Source of the DNA: Rhodothermales bacterium
Lineage (GTDB): Bacteria; Bacteroidota; Rhodothermia; Rhodothermales; Bin80
Direction of reading: 5' to 3'
DNA: 46,199 nucleotides
NCBI GenBank assembly: GCA_022821385.1
Contig: JAJEDR010000006.1
Coordinates: 1-46,199, forward strand
Made by a program: the position numbers and the translations under genes
The notes under the pieces: model-generated
Told to the model about the DNA's origin: nothing
What the model saw: only the letters and a program-made list of their open reading frames with translations
Databases searched by the model: none
Shown: one piece after another, positions 1 to 8,352 of the stretch
Layout of the letters: each line of letters starts with the position of its first letter
Position numbering within the stretch: the first letter of the stretch is position 1

Positions 1-1383
1 GATGGTTGGGATGAGTTCAACCAGGCACAGGGGCCAGGTTTTTATGGCTGGCCACTGTTCACGGGCTACAATGATCCATATCCGCATTATCATCTGGCTG
101 AAAAGGAATATGTGGAGCCGAATGCTGCTGCACCGCTGAACGAGTCAGAATACAATACAGGTGGACGCGAGCTTCACGAGGCGCTTCCGGCCTGGATTCG
201 GTATTACTATGGACCCAGCGAGGAGTACCCAGAGCTTGGTGCTGGAGGTTTGAATCCAATGGCGGGGCCAACATTTCATTTTGATGAGGTGAATGCGATT
301 GACACGGCTCTTCCCCCCTACTATAACGGGAAGGTCATGATTTACGAGTGGATGCGCAACTGGGTACAGATTGTTACGATTGATGAAGATGGGAGTGTGC
401 TGGAGATTGATCCTTTCCTGCTCGGCAATGACTACATCAGGCCAATGGACATTGAAGTGGGGCCGCATGGCCGGCTCTACATCATAGAGTGGGGAGACGA
501 ATTTTGGGGCAGCAACGCAAACGCACAGTTGGTACGGCTGGATTATTACGGTGCTTCGGGTCCGCCAGAGAAGGAGGTTCCAGAGATGCCTCCGGCCCGA
601 TCATTGAGTCTCGACTGGCCTCCTGATGGCGGGATATTTGATTTTGATTCGACGTATACCTATCGCGTTACGGTGAATGATCAGGCGCGCGCGGACGAAG
701 TGATTGTTCGCATATACACAGGGTTCGACACATCCCCGATACCGCTGGCAACCTATACGAGACCAGAGGGGGAATTCCGGATTACATACGCCTATACACA
801 TAACCCGGATTTGCATTATGCGGACCGGTTTGCGATTGTGGAAGCATGTCTGGATGCCTCTTGTGCGCGTGCGAAGTTACATCCACGTCTGAAAGAGGCG
901 GAACATGCGACCAGCGCGGAGAAGTCCGCTCGGAAGACGTATTCTGCTCGACCTGCGAGTAAGCATTGGGGGCGCACTGCGCTCACTGCTATGCCACTCG
1001 AGAATGGGTCAAGGCTCACATATAATCCCCTGAATCTTCAAGGGATTAACAGACTTACATTCCGCTTCAGGGCGACGGGAACAGGAACGATCTTGCTCTC
1101 TGCGGAAGGTAGTGAGATAGCTTTGCCGAGTATTCAAATTTCCCCTGACACGGGTCAGGCCATCGTGCCGCATCAGGCAGATTACACAGCCGGGGTACCG
1201 CCGGACTTTCCAGGTATGGGATTGTTGGCAGAGGATGCTTACGATAATTGGCGTGAAGTATCAGTGGAAATCCCATCCATCCCAGAAACTATCACATTAA
1301 TGCTTACCTTTGAGTCCGCAGAAGAAGATCCTGTTGTAGAACTTGACTGGATTCGCTTTGAAGATGCGGGCTTCATATATTGA
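1..1383 (+). CDS. PQQ-type sugar dehydrogenase (GSDH family), C-terminal part, with C-terminal carbohydrate-binding-like domain
   Basis: The reading frame is open from base 1, so the N-terminus lies outside the window; 460 residues are visible. The opening DEFNQAQGPGFYGWP stretch and the later YYNGKVMIYEWMRNW and GPHGRLYIIEWGDEFW blocks are typical of the last blades of the glucose/sorbosone dehydrogenase beta-propeller found in secreted Bacteroidota and Planctomycetes proteins. After the propeller (visible residues 1-190) comes a beta-rich PKD-like linker (about 200-300) and a jelly-roll module (about 310-460) ending NWREVSVEIP...VELDWIRFE, which resembles CBM6-type sugar-binding domains. 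The family oxidises sugars with PQQ and passes electrons to cytochromes; the cofactor site cannot be checked here. The Tat-exported isomerase follows 23 bp downstream, suggesting one operon. The family is fairly sure; the CBM6 assignment is less so. Confidence 0.85.
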   Translation, partial: DGWDEFNQAQGPGFYGWPLFTGYNDPYPHYHLAEKEYVEPNAAAPLNESEYNTGGRELHEALPAWIRYYYGPSEEYPELGAGGLNPMAGPTFHFDEVNAIDTALPPYYNGKVMIYEWMRNWVQIVTIDEDGSVLEIDPFLLGNDYIRPMDIEVGPHGRLYIIEWGDEFWGSNANAQLVRLDYYGASGPPEKEVPEMPPARSLSLDWPPDGGIFDFDSTYTYRVTVNDQARADEVIVRIYTGFDTSPIPLATYTRPEGEFRITYAYTHNPDLHYADRFAIVEACLDASCARAKLHPRLKEAEHATSAEKSARKTYSARPASKHWGRTALTAMPLENGSRLTYNPLNLQGINRLTFRFRATGTGTILLSAEGSEIALPSIQISPDTGQAIVPHQADYTAGVPPDFPGMGLLAEDAYDNWREVSVEIPSIPETITLMLTFESAEEDPVVELDWIRFEDAGFIY

Positions 1384-1406
1384 CCATCGGTTAAACCAAA
1401 TTCAAA

Positions 1407-2318
1407 ATGCGTACAACTCGTCGTGATTTCCTGAAAACAAGCGCGCTGGCAGCAGCCGCACTTCCTCTGTCTACTCGGGTGTGGGCTGGATCAAAGAGAA
1501 AACTCTTTGATATTTCACTCGCTCAGTGGTCCTTGAATCGCTCAATTTTTGCCAAAAAGATTGACAACCTGGAGTTCGCTTCTGTTGCAGCAGAAAACGG
1601 AATTTTGGGCTTGGAGTATGTTAACCAGTTCTTCATGGACAAGGCGGAGGACATGGATTACCTGAATGAAATGAAGGCGCGTGCAGAGGATGTTGGCGCG
1701 ACCAATATTCTCATCATGTGCGATCGCGAAGGGCGCCTGGGCGACCCGGACGAAAAGTTGCGACGCGAGTCAGTAGAGCGGCATTTTAAGTGGGTAACCG
1801 CTGCCAAACATTTGGGGTGTCACTCAATTCGCGTCAACGGGTACAGCGAGGGCGACTATGACGAGCAAATGAGGTTGGTTGCCGACGGGTTGCATCAGCT
1901 ATGCAATTTTGGGGATGAGCATGGATTGCATGTGATTATTGAGAATCATGGTGGGTATTCGAGTAATGGAAAATGGCTTGCGGACACGATCAGGATGGCG
2001 GATCATCCACGGGCTGGTACGCTTCCGGACTTCGGGAATTTCCGTATTGATGAGGACAACACCTATGATTCGTATCGCGGAGTAGAAGAACTAATGCCTT
2101 ATGCAACTGGTGTCAGTGTAAAGCCAAACGTCTATGACGATGACGGCAATTCCAGTCCGCTGGATTACGAGCGCATGATGCGGATAGTTTTGGCAGCTGG
2201 ATACTCTGGGTACTGTGGCATTGAGCATGGACCGGCCGACCGTGAGGTGGAAGGCATTCTGGAAGTTAAGGCAGCCTTGGAGGCGGCTCGCGAAACACTC
2301 GCGGCTGAGATGGAATAG
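1407..2318 (+). CDS. Tat-exported sugar isomerase/epimerase (AP endonuclease family 2 TIM barrel)
   Basis: This 303-residue protein starts with a twin-arginine signal (RRDFLK at 5-10, then an Ala/Leu-rich stretch to about residue 28), so it probably acts folded in the periplasm. The rest is a xylose-isomerase-like TIM barrel. Metal-ligand candidates are the Glu of IIENHGG, the Asp of PDFGNF, and the Glu of CGIEHGP near the C-terminus. Related exported proteins are annotated sugar phosphate isomerase/epimerase, but a periplasmic location argues for an unphosphorylated or keto-sugar substrate, perhaps in C3-keto-glycoside processing with the nearby Gfo/Idh and DUF1080 proteins (inference). It follows the sugar dehydrogenase by 23 bp. 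The ATG start fits the signal peptide. Confidence 0.85.
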   Translation: MRTTRRDFLKTSALAAAALPLSTRVWAGSKRKLFDISLAQWSLNRSIFAKKIDNLEFASVAAENGILGLEYVNQFFMDKAEDMDYLNEMKARAEDVGATNILIMCDREGRLGDPDEKLRRESVERHFKWVTAAKHLGCHSIRVNGYSEGDYDEQMRLVADGLHQLCNFGDEHGLHVIIENHGGYSSNGKWLADTIRMADHPRAGTLPDFGNFRIDEDNTYDSYRGVEELMPYATGVSVKPNVYDDDGNSSPLDYERMMRIVLAAGYSGYCGIEHGPADREVEGILEVKAALEAARETLAAEME

Positions 2319-2750
2319 CCCTCTGCCTCGGTAGAGTGGGCGGGCAACTCCAATCCAGCCATACTATATCGGGGTGGAGTTTTGCAAACTGAGCAGCGCA
2401 CGGGGACCTCACGTGTCATGGAACGAGGACCTGTGTTGCGATAATGAGGCTTGTGGTTGCGACGGTTATCCCGACCAATCAGCGAATCAGACAGACTCCA
2501 ATTGCTCAACTACTTTTGAAGTAGTCTTGGAATCCCGTGTGACAACTGTACCGCTTTGCGAGTTTCGCCGGATTGGATCTTACAAGGCTTAACCGGTGCC
2601 ATAAAAATATTTTAATGGTGCCAGACAAGCGGGCAGGACCTCCAAGGTTATTTCGGATATAACCTTCAAATAAAAAACCATTTAAGTCACGAACACCAGA
2701 TCCTTGCCTGGCCACCACAGATCCTCCAGACGCGTTAGTGAAAAGTCAGG
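2319..2750. other. intergenic region between convergent genes
   Basis: 432 bases lie between two convergent genes. Short open frames occur but none resembles a known protein. A direct repeat GGTGCC flanks an A/T-rich block near 2595-2622. I see no hairpin with a T-tract and no RNA gene. Confidence 0.5.
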
Positions 2751-4082
2751 TTACTTGGCCGTCAAATGTTGTCCATCCCAGTAAACGGTCTTTTCCATCT
2801 CCAGTGAAGAGTTGATCATGTGCGCACATGCGGCGGCATGATGTCCAACCTCTGCGTTTTCCTTGGTAGCGCTGCCGTTTCGTATCGCATCCAGCCATTC
2901 CTGAATATGAGCAAGAATGGAGGCCTGTCCTTCGGAGAAGTAAACCTCTTCACCTTCCACAGCTGCCTGGGGGCGACTGGAGGGCATTTCCTCAAGGCGA
3001 ACGGCTGGATCGGCGATATAGGCGTCTGCCAAGTCCTTTGGCCAGCTGTCAGTGATCCAGCCATTGCTTTCGTTAACACGCTCAGGGATGAAGCGCAGTC
3101 CACCTCCAAACACCAGTGAGCCTTCCGTACCCAGAATTCGCATACCACCACCGCTGCCTCCCTGATTATTGAAGGTGCCGCTCAGGCTCACCATAAAGCC
3201 CTCCCGGTACTTCAGTGATGCATTAATAGTGTCGGGTACATCGCGGGAGCGGGTCCATCGGTACAATCCGCCCATGGCCATAACGCTTTCAGGAATTTGT
3301 GCCCCCATGACATAATTGATGGTCGTGCATGTGTGGACATAGAGATCAGTGGACATGCCGCCTGAATAGTCTTTGTAGCAGCGCCAGCGGAAGAAGCGTT
3401 CAGGGCTGTACGGTCGCTTGGGTGCTGAGCCAAGGAACAGATCCCAGTCAACGGTTTTCGGTGAGGCGTCCGGCGGTATCGGGTATATCCATGCGCCGGA
3501 AGCAGTGTTGCGGTTCGTGCTTGCGCGCACCATGGTAACCTGCCCAAGTTTTCCCTCCCGGATCATCTGGCGTGCTTTTTGGACAAGCACACCGCCGGGT
3601 CCGGGGCTACCCACTTGTACGGCGAGGTTAAGCTTCTTTTGCGCCTCAATGATGTCCAGCCCTTCCTCTATAGAATAGGTGAGCGGCTTTTCTATGTAAG
3701 CGTGCTTGCCCGCATTGAGCGAATCAACAGAGTGCCGATAATGCCAGTGATCAGGGCTGGAAATCACAACTGCGTCAATGTCGCTGCGATTGATGATTTC
3801 CCGGTAGTCCGCCATGATGTCAATCTTCCGCCCTGTTCGGTCCCTCATACGATGCAGGCGTCCCGTGTAAGCATCGCAGGCAGCCACGACCTCCATTTCG
3901 GGGAACTGCTTGAAAGCCTCGACCAGTTGATGTGCTCTGGCTCCTGCACCAATCATGCCGATCGTGATACGATCGCTGGGAGCCACAACTGCCGGACGTG
4001 TCGCGCCCATGGCAAGTCCGGCGGTGCCAATTACACCGGTGCGCATAAAATCACGCCGGGAAACTAAAAAACGCTGCGCCAT
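2751..4082 (-). CDS. Tat-exported Gfo/Idh/MocA-family oxidoreductase
   Basis: 443 residues, beginning with a twin-arginine signal (SRRDFMRTG, residues 8-16), followed by a Rossmann fold with the dinucleotide motif GMIGAGARAH at 42-51 and the family signature EKPLT at 131-135. The C-terminal alpha/beta domain (about 150-430) carries the glycine-rich SGTFNNQGGSGGG and GTEGSLVFGGG stretches common in exported members. Family members oxidise sugar hydroxyls with NAD(P); exported forms hold the cofactor tightly. It is the last gene of a minus-strand run (sulfatase, CBM9-like, DUF1080, this gene) with an 11-bp gap to the DUF1080 gene. With DUF1080 next door, oxidation of a glycoside at C3 is a reasonable inferred role. 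Confidence 0.9.
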   Translation of the reverse strand: MAQRFLVSRRDFMRTGVIGTAGLAMGATRPAVVAPSDRITIGMIGAGARAHQLVEAFKQFPEMEVVAACDAYTGRLHRMRDRTGRKIDIMADYREIINRSDIDAVVISSPDHWHYRHSVDSLNAGKHAYIEKPLTYSIEEGLDIIEAQKKLNLAVQVGSPGPGGVLVQKARQMIREGKLGQVTMVRASTNRNTASGAWIYPIPPDASPKTVDWDLFLGSAPKRPYSPERFFRWRCYKDYSGGMSTDLYVHTCTTINYVMGAQIPESVMAMGGLYRWTRSRDVPDTINASLKYREGFMVSLSGTFNNQGGSGGGMRILGTEGSLVFGGGLRFIPERVNESNGWITDSWPKDLADAYIADPAVRLEEMPSSRPQAAVEGEEVYFSEGQASILAHIQEWLDAIRNGSATKENAEVGHHAAACAHMINSSLEMEKTVYWDGQHLTAK

Positions 4083-4093
4083 TGCTGAGAAGG

Positions 4094-5092
4094 TTATAGG
4101 ATTGGAGTTAATACGAGATTTCGGTACAGAACACGGCCGTGATCCCCTTGAAGATAAATAGGCCCAGGCGAGGCTTCGTCAGCCGTCATGGCACCACCAG
4201 TCACTCCGAGAACAGGTTCATTGTCAATGATCGTTGTTCCGTTCAGAATCACCGTGAGGTGGCGCTGATAGAGGGTAATGTCCAATGATTGCCATTCACC
4301 GGCAGGCTTCTCCGCGCCGGATGAGGGTTTGATTCTGCTGTAAAGGGCCCCCATGTGATGACTGTCCAAGTCCCTTCCGTAGGTATCCGCAACCTGAATT
4401 TCATAGATGCCGCGAAGATAAACACCGCTGTTGCTGCCCTCAGGTATATTCACGTCCAGCGTCAGACGAAAGTCCTCAAAGGTAGCGTCGGTGCGCAGGT
4501 TTCCGTAACTGATATGCTCACCATTTTCCGGTTGCACCGGATCGTTAACAAGCATGCCCTCCTCGGCCTTGAAACCGTTGGTTTGCCGGTCGTTGATTAG
4601 ACTCCATCCAGTAAGATCTTCGCCGTTGAACAGATCAATGGGATCTCCATAGGTTGCCTGCGAGAGATCTGGTGCAGGGGGCATTTCGGGAATCCGAACT
4701 GCCTCAAACTCTGTTGTACTGGTACCCATTCCAGATCGGTCTGGAAAATATGCCGTACCTGTCAGGCGCTCGCCATCGGGTCGGAGCTTGAGGGTATTAG
4801 TGAGGATGTGACTACGTGTACTCCCGTCTTCAAGCTCCCGGTTGACGGTTTGTGTTCTCGTGACGGTCAGTACGTCACCAGTAACGTTCGCACTGGACAC
4901 AGGGAGTACGCTGCCGCCGTACCAGAGCAGAGATGCATCTACAAATCCCTGGTCATGAGTGACTTCAAGCCAGCCAGCTCCACCAGGCAGGTACAGGGTC
5001 CATTTACCTTCAAAGGCGGAGATATTATCCTGAGCATTGGCTGAGATCGCAATAAGGGATAAGAAAATTGTGAGAGTTAGTCGCGAAAGCAT
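4094..5092 (-). CDS. secreted DUF1080 (3-keto-disaccharide hydrolase-type) protein
   Basis: 332 residues with a Sec signal peptide ending near ANAQ (residue 21). An N-terminal beta-rich domain (about 25-130) precedes a DUF1080/PF06439 jelly-roll (about 150-332), recognised by the opening LFNGEDLTGW, the SNSGVYLRGIYEIQVADTYG block, and the ending GPIYLQGDHGRVLYRNL. PF06439 is described as a 3-keto-disaccharide hydrolase domain and is a concanavalin-like fold. The gene sits 11 bp upstream of the Gfo/Idh gene and 48 bp downstream of the CBM9-like gene, so oxidation and cleavage of a glycoside could be encoded together. The N-terminal domain is not assigned. Confidence 0.88.
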   Translation of the reverse strand: MLSRLTLTIFLSLIAISANAQDNISAFEGKWTLYLPGGAGWLEVTHDQGFVDASLLWYGGSVLPVSSANVTGDVLTVTRTQTVNRELEDGSTRSHILTNTLKLRPDGERLTGTAYFPDRSGMGTSTTEFEAVRIPEMPPAPDLSQATYGDPIDLFNGEDLTGWSLINDRQTNGFKAEEGMLVNDPVQPENGEHISYGNLRTDATFEDFRLTLDVNIPEGSNSGVYLRGIYEIQVADTYGRDLDSHHMGALYSRIKPSSGAEKPAGEWQSLDITLYQRHLTVILNGTTIIDNEPVLGVTGGAMTADEASPGPIYLQGDHGRVLYRNLVLTPIL

Positions 5093-5140
5093 GACTTTAT
5101 TGTTGTTTAGGGTTAGATAGTTGATAAACGGTCAAACAGT

Positions 5141-5986
5141 CTATTCGGCACGGCGCTCAATAGGCGCCTGAGCGCCAGTAAGGACCATGCGTCCCCACGT
5201 AGCATCGTCGTCACCTGTTCCGTAAATCATGAAATGTCCGCCATAGGGGCCTCCATCTGGATCACAATGTACAATTTCGAGTCCATATACATCACCAACG
5301 TGAGGAGGTGTCCAGCGAGGATCGCTGGCCCCCAGTGTGGGAGCCATCCTGACACGTGCTTCCAGTACAAAATCGGCTTCTCCTGTACCCCAGGGGTTGA
5401 ATTGGAAGGCGTATGACACAGCATCTGACGGGATTGGCTCCTCCACGTATCGCTCCTCGGCAGTTCCATGCCGCCACCACGCAGCGTAATCCGGTCGGGA
5501 TGCGTCCGCTACAAAGCAGAATGCGTTATCACCCTGCCCGAAATATTCTGGAGCTTCGTCCCGCGGTGCCTCGACAAAAAAACAAATGCTGTCGCGCAGG
5601 TACCACGCTCGTGGCTCCTGTCCGGGAGCATCAACATCGTTGGCGTTGTCTTTCACTTCGGCCCCGAAGTATAGATGTTCAGCATCCCAAGCCACATAAT
5701 AACGGGCTTGCAAGTCGTCTTCCGGGTGAGGCTCATTTCCATGGTCCGTGAGCCGGTTACGCCGGCCATCGTCATACCAAAATGTGTGGCGAAGGCGGTA
5801 AATATCCCAGATTCCATCCGTGAACGCCAAGTCTTTCCACTCGGATAAACTCCCGTCTATGTTGGGGGTGGAGTCCAGTTGGGGGACCAGGAGTTGGACA
5901 GTCTGTGTTGGACGCGGGGCATCCTGACCTGCTACCAGATATGCAGGTATAGTCAGTAGGAGCAAGAAAACTGTGCGCTTGATCAT
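5141..5986 (-). CDS. secreted carbohydrate-binding family 9-like protein
   Basis: I start at the ATG giving MIKRTVFLLLLTIPAYLVAGQ, a clean Sec signal peptide. The frame also opens upstream at ATG 6037 and GTG 6046, but those would put extra residues before the signal. The mature part (about 260 residues) begins with the CBM9-like sequence PNIDGSLSEWKDLAFTDGIWDIY and contains ARYYVAWDAEHLYFGAEVKDN and a terminal block about YGLEIVHCDPDGG, WGRMVL. Such domains bind glycans or surface polysaccharides and often appear alone in Bacteroidota glycan loci. It lies between the sulfatase and DUF1080 genes in the same minus-strand operon. Confidence 0.8.
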   Translation of the reverse strand: MIKRTVFLLLLTIPAYLVAGQDAPRPTQTVQLLVPQLDSTPNIDGSLSEWKDLAFTDGIWDIYRLRHTFWYDDGRRNRLTDHGNEPHPEDDLQARYYVAWDAEHLYFGAEVKDNANDVDAPGQEPRAWYLRDSICFFVEAPRDEAPEYFGQGDNAFCFVADASRPDYAAWWRHGTAEERYVEEPIPSDAVSYAFQFNPWGTGEADFVLEARVRMAPTLGASDPRWTPPHVGDVYGLEIVHCDPDGGPYGGHFMIYGTGDDDATWGRMVLTGAQAPIERRAE

Positions 5987-6049
5987 GATCAGAGTAAAAG
6001 CGGACTGTAGAAATAGAAAGTTAGTTGTTGTGCGCATACTGTGCACGAT

Positions 6050-7411
6050 TTACTCGTACTCCCATTTGAGAATCCAGGGATCGCCCGTCCTTTGCTGATA
6101 TGCGCGCAGCCTATTCTGATAATCTTCCAAAATAGTCAGATGGGCAGGGTCTCCGGCGAGGTTGTGGATTTCGTGCGGGTCATCCACAAGATCGTACAAT
6201 TCAAACCTCGGCCGTTCAAGGTAGTCCTTGACGGGGCGTTTACCGTAGTGCGTCAATCCTCTCGAAAGTGTACCCTGCCAAGTCTCTGAGGCCCAGAGAT
6301 CGGTGGCAAAGGGGTAGGGTAAGCCGTGAGCAATATTCCAGATGAGTTTGTAACGGCGTCCGCGGACTACTCGCATGGGGTAGTACATTGTGACTTCATG
6401 GAAAGTATGTGAAGCAAAGACCTCATTCCATCCCTCGGTTGAGCTTTGCGTCATTGCATTCCTGAAGCTGCGCCCGTGCATGGCGGGGGCTTCCAAGCTC
6501 ACGCCTGCCAGATCCAGGAGCGTTGGCGACAGGTCGGCCCAGGTTACCATAGCATCACATACTCCAGGGGCGACGTCAGGTCGTCTAATAACGCAAGGCA
6601 AACGCATACCTGGATCATAGAGTGTGGTCTTTGCCCCGGGAAAAGCCACACCGTTGTCTGAAATAAACACGACGACCGTATTCTCCCATTTACCCGAACT
6701 CTGAAGGAGTTCAATCAGACGCAAGAGACCGCGGTCAGCACGTTGCACGGACATATAGTAGCGTGCAAGTTCCCTTCGGGTTTCGGGCAGATCCGGTAAA
6801 TAGTCGGGAACGAGCACGTCGTCGGGCGATACAGGATCACTTCCGCCTCGCACGAAAGGCCGGTGCGGTTCGCTGGTGCAGAAGTACAGGAAGAAAGGAC
6901 GGCCTTCTTCTTGATCAAAAACGGATGAACAGGCCTCTGCGCGCTCCATTGGTGAAGTGCCAGAAGCTGTAATCTCTTCCTCAAACGCATAAACAGAAGG
7001 GGGTGCAACATGGTACTTGCCCGTTCTCACGGTACGGTATCCTGCGCGATGCAGCAGTGTTGGCAGCGATTGCACATGGTCGAAGGTTTTGAAATGATGA
7101 AAACCATGCATGTGGCCGTACTGCCCGTTAGCATGGTTATAGAGACCGCTCAATATGACGGATCGGCTGGCGCTACAGGATGCCGTTGTGCAAAAGCCAT
7201 GGGTAAATCGTGTGCCATGTTCTGCCAGCAGGTCCAGCCCCGGCGTCTTGATCACGGGATTGCCGTAACAGCCGGCATCATTCGTTCCTTGGTCGTCCAC
7301 CACAACCATGACAATATTTGGTTGTTGGCGGATGGTAAATTTACCTGCCAGTATAGCACTGGCAGATATGGTTTGAAGGAATTCCCTACGTGTGAAGTGA
7401 CTGTCTGGCAT
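6050..7411 (-). CDS. Tat-exported sulfatase resembling heparan N-sulfatase (SGSH, S1_8-like)
   Basis: 453 residues with a twin-arginine signal (TRREFLQ at 7-13). The type I sulfatase features are present: metal-binding DD at 39-40 (VVVDDQG) and the formylglycine-site motif C79-S-A-S-R83, of the Cys type needing FGE-like maturation. The sequence around it, with GLYNHANGQYGHMHGFHHF and GKYHVAPPSVYAF, closely follows N-sulfoglucosamine sulfohydrolases, so an N- or O-sulfated amino-sugar substrate is plausible, but the specificity is inference. SDNGVAFPGAKTTLYDPGMR supplies further metal and catalytic residues. It is the first gene of the operon ending with the Gfo/Idh oxidoreductase; its start faces the NYN gene across about 235 bp. 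Confidence 0.9.
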   Translation of the reverse strand: MPDSHFTRREFLQTISASAILAGKFTIRQQPNIVMVVVDDQGTNDAGCYGNPVIKTPGLDLLAEHGTRFTHGFCTTASCSASRSVILSGLYNHANGQYGHMHGFHHFKTFDHVQSLPTLLHRAGYRTVRTGKYHVAPPSVYAFEEEITASGTSPMERAEACSSVFDQEEGRPFFLYFCTSEPHRPFVRGGSDPVSPDDVLVPDYLPDLPETRRELARYYMSVQRADRGLLRLIELLQSSGKWENTVVVFISDNGVAFPGAKTTLYDPGMRLPCVIRRPDVAPGVCDAMVTWADLSPTLLDLAGVSLEAPAMHGRSFRNAMTQSSTEGWNEVFASHTFHEVTMYYPMRVVRGRRYKLIWNIAHGLPYPFATDLWASETWQGTLSRGLTHYGKRPVKDYLERPRFELYDLVDDPHEIHNLAGDPAHLTILEDYQNRLRAYQQRTGDPWILKWEYE

Positions 7412-7574
7412 TATTGATTGGTTTTGTTAGAGATTGCTAGTTTGGTGTCATACATCAAAAAATATTGAATATGTATAGAGAAGGTTACTGAAACATTGTT
7501 GCATAATAAACCGTCGAACCATACATCGGTACGAATCTAACCCGTCGGACTGCCGCCCAGAAGGGGGATATATC

Positions 7575-7617
7575 GGGGTCCGGCTGATCAAACCCCAAGG
7601 ACGCTATACGCGTCCTT
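7575..7617. repeat. two adjacent short hairpins upstream of the NYN gene
   Basis: The first inverted repeat is GGGGT (7575-7579) with ACCCC (7592-7596). Directly after it, AAGGACG (7597-7603) pairs perfectly with CGTCCTT (7611-7617) around a 7-base loop. The pair lies about 30 bases before the presumed start of the NYN gene, so it could be a leader structure. There is no T-tract. Confidence 0.4.
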
Positions 7618-7646
7618 GCGCTTTCAGGGGGAATTTGTAATAGAGA

Positions 7647-8186
7647 TTGAAAGATTGGACAGGTCGTACTGCAGGGTTCATGTTTCCAGACTTCAGGAAT
7701 TATGAGCTCTTAATGCGTGACGAAGACGATGAATCTAACACCGATTGGGCAAAAATCGGTCCCTCACTTGCGGTAGCGGCAGCAAACATTGTAAAAAGTG
7801 CGAGGCCAACAGAGTTCCAAGGGTTGAATTTTTACGAATCCTATGGACCGACAGAACAAGGGCGAAAGCGTAACCAATGGGCGACAAGTCTGATCGGCAC
7901 TCGTCCAGGGTGCGGTGCCGATATGCGTGGAACGGAGGAGAGGGGTGTTGATCTACGCATGGCAACAGATATGATTAAATTGGCATGGGTTGACAATTAT
8001 GATGTAGCCGTGCTGGTTTCCTCAGACGCAGATTTTGTCCCTGTGGCTGAATTTCTTGAGACGAGGGGAATAAAGGTAATCCATGGGGCATTTCCTCCAA
8101 AAGGACACCATCTGAGTTCTTGTTGCTGGGGACGAATAGATCTGCACAAGCTGCGCGAGGTATTTCGTTTCAGGAAGGGAGAATGA
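7647..8186 (+). CDS. NYN-domain (LabA/DUF88-like) protein, shortened
   Basis: The PIN-like NYN fold is recognised from DFRNYELLMRDEDDES near the N-terminus, RGVDLRMATDMIKLAW and the hallmark DVAVLVSSDADFVPVAEFLETRGIKV. These acidic residues form the metal site of predicted RNases. The frame opens at TTG 7647 after an in-frame TAG; the first ATG (7680) would cut away the first beta strand, so TTG is preferred, though the strand reads oddly (RTAGFMFPDF). Related proteins as I recall them carry a Cys-rich knuckle before the RGVD block; here TRPGCGADMRGTEERGVD suggests it is lost. The gene is unlike its sugar-metabolism neighbours. Its biological role is not known from sequence. Confidence 0.75.
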   Translation: MKDWTGRTAGFMFPDFRNYELLMRDEDDESNTDWAKIGPSLAVAAANIVKSARPTEFQGLNFYESYGPTEQGRKRNQWATSLIGTRPGCGADMRGTEERGVDLRMATDMIKLAWVDNYDVAVLVSSDADFVPVAEFLETRGIKVIHGAFPPKGHHLSSCCWGRIDLHKLREVFRFRKGE

Positions 8187-8352
8187 GTTGATAGCCCATT
8201 CTCATCGTGTCATCAAACATCCGGTTCTTGGAATTTTTCTCAAGTCAGGAGTCCTGTCAATATCTTTGTATTCGCAGGAACACGTGATAGCGGAAATTGA
8301 TAACTTGGGAAAAATTTCGCAAAAAATGTCTACTCCCCTTAAAACATCGAAG

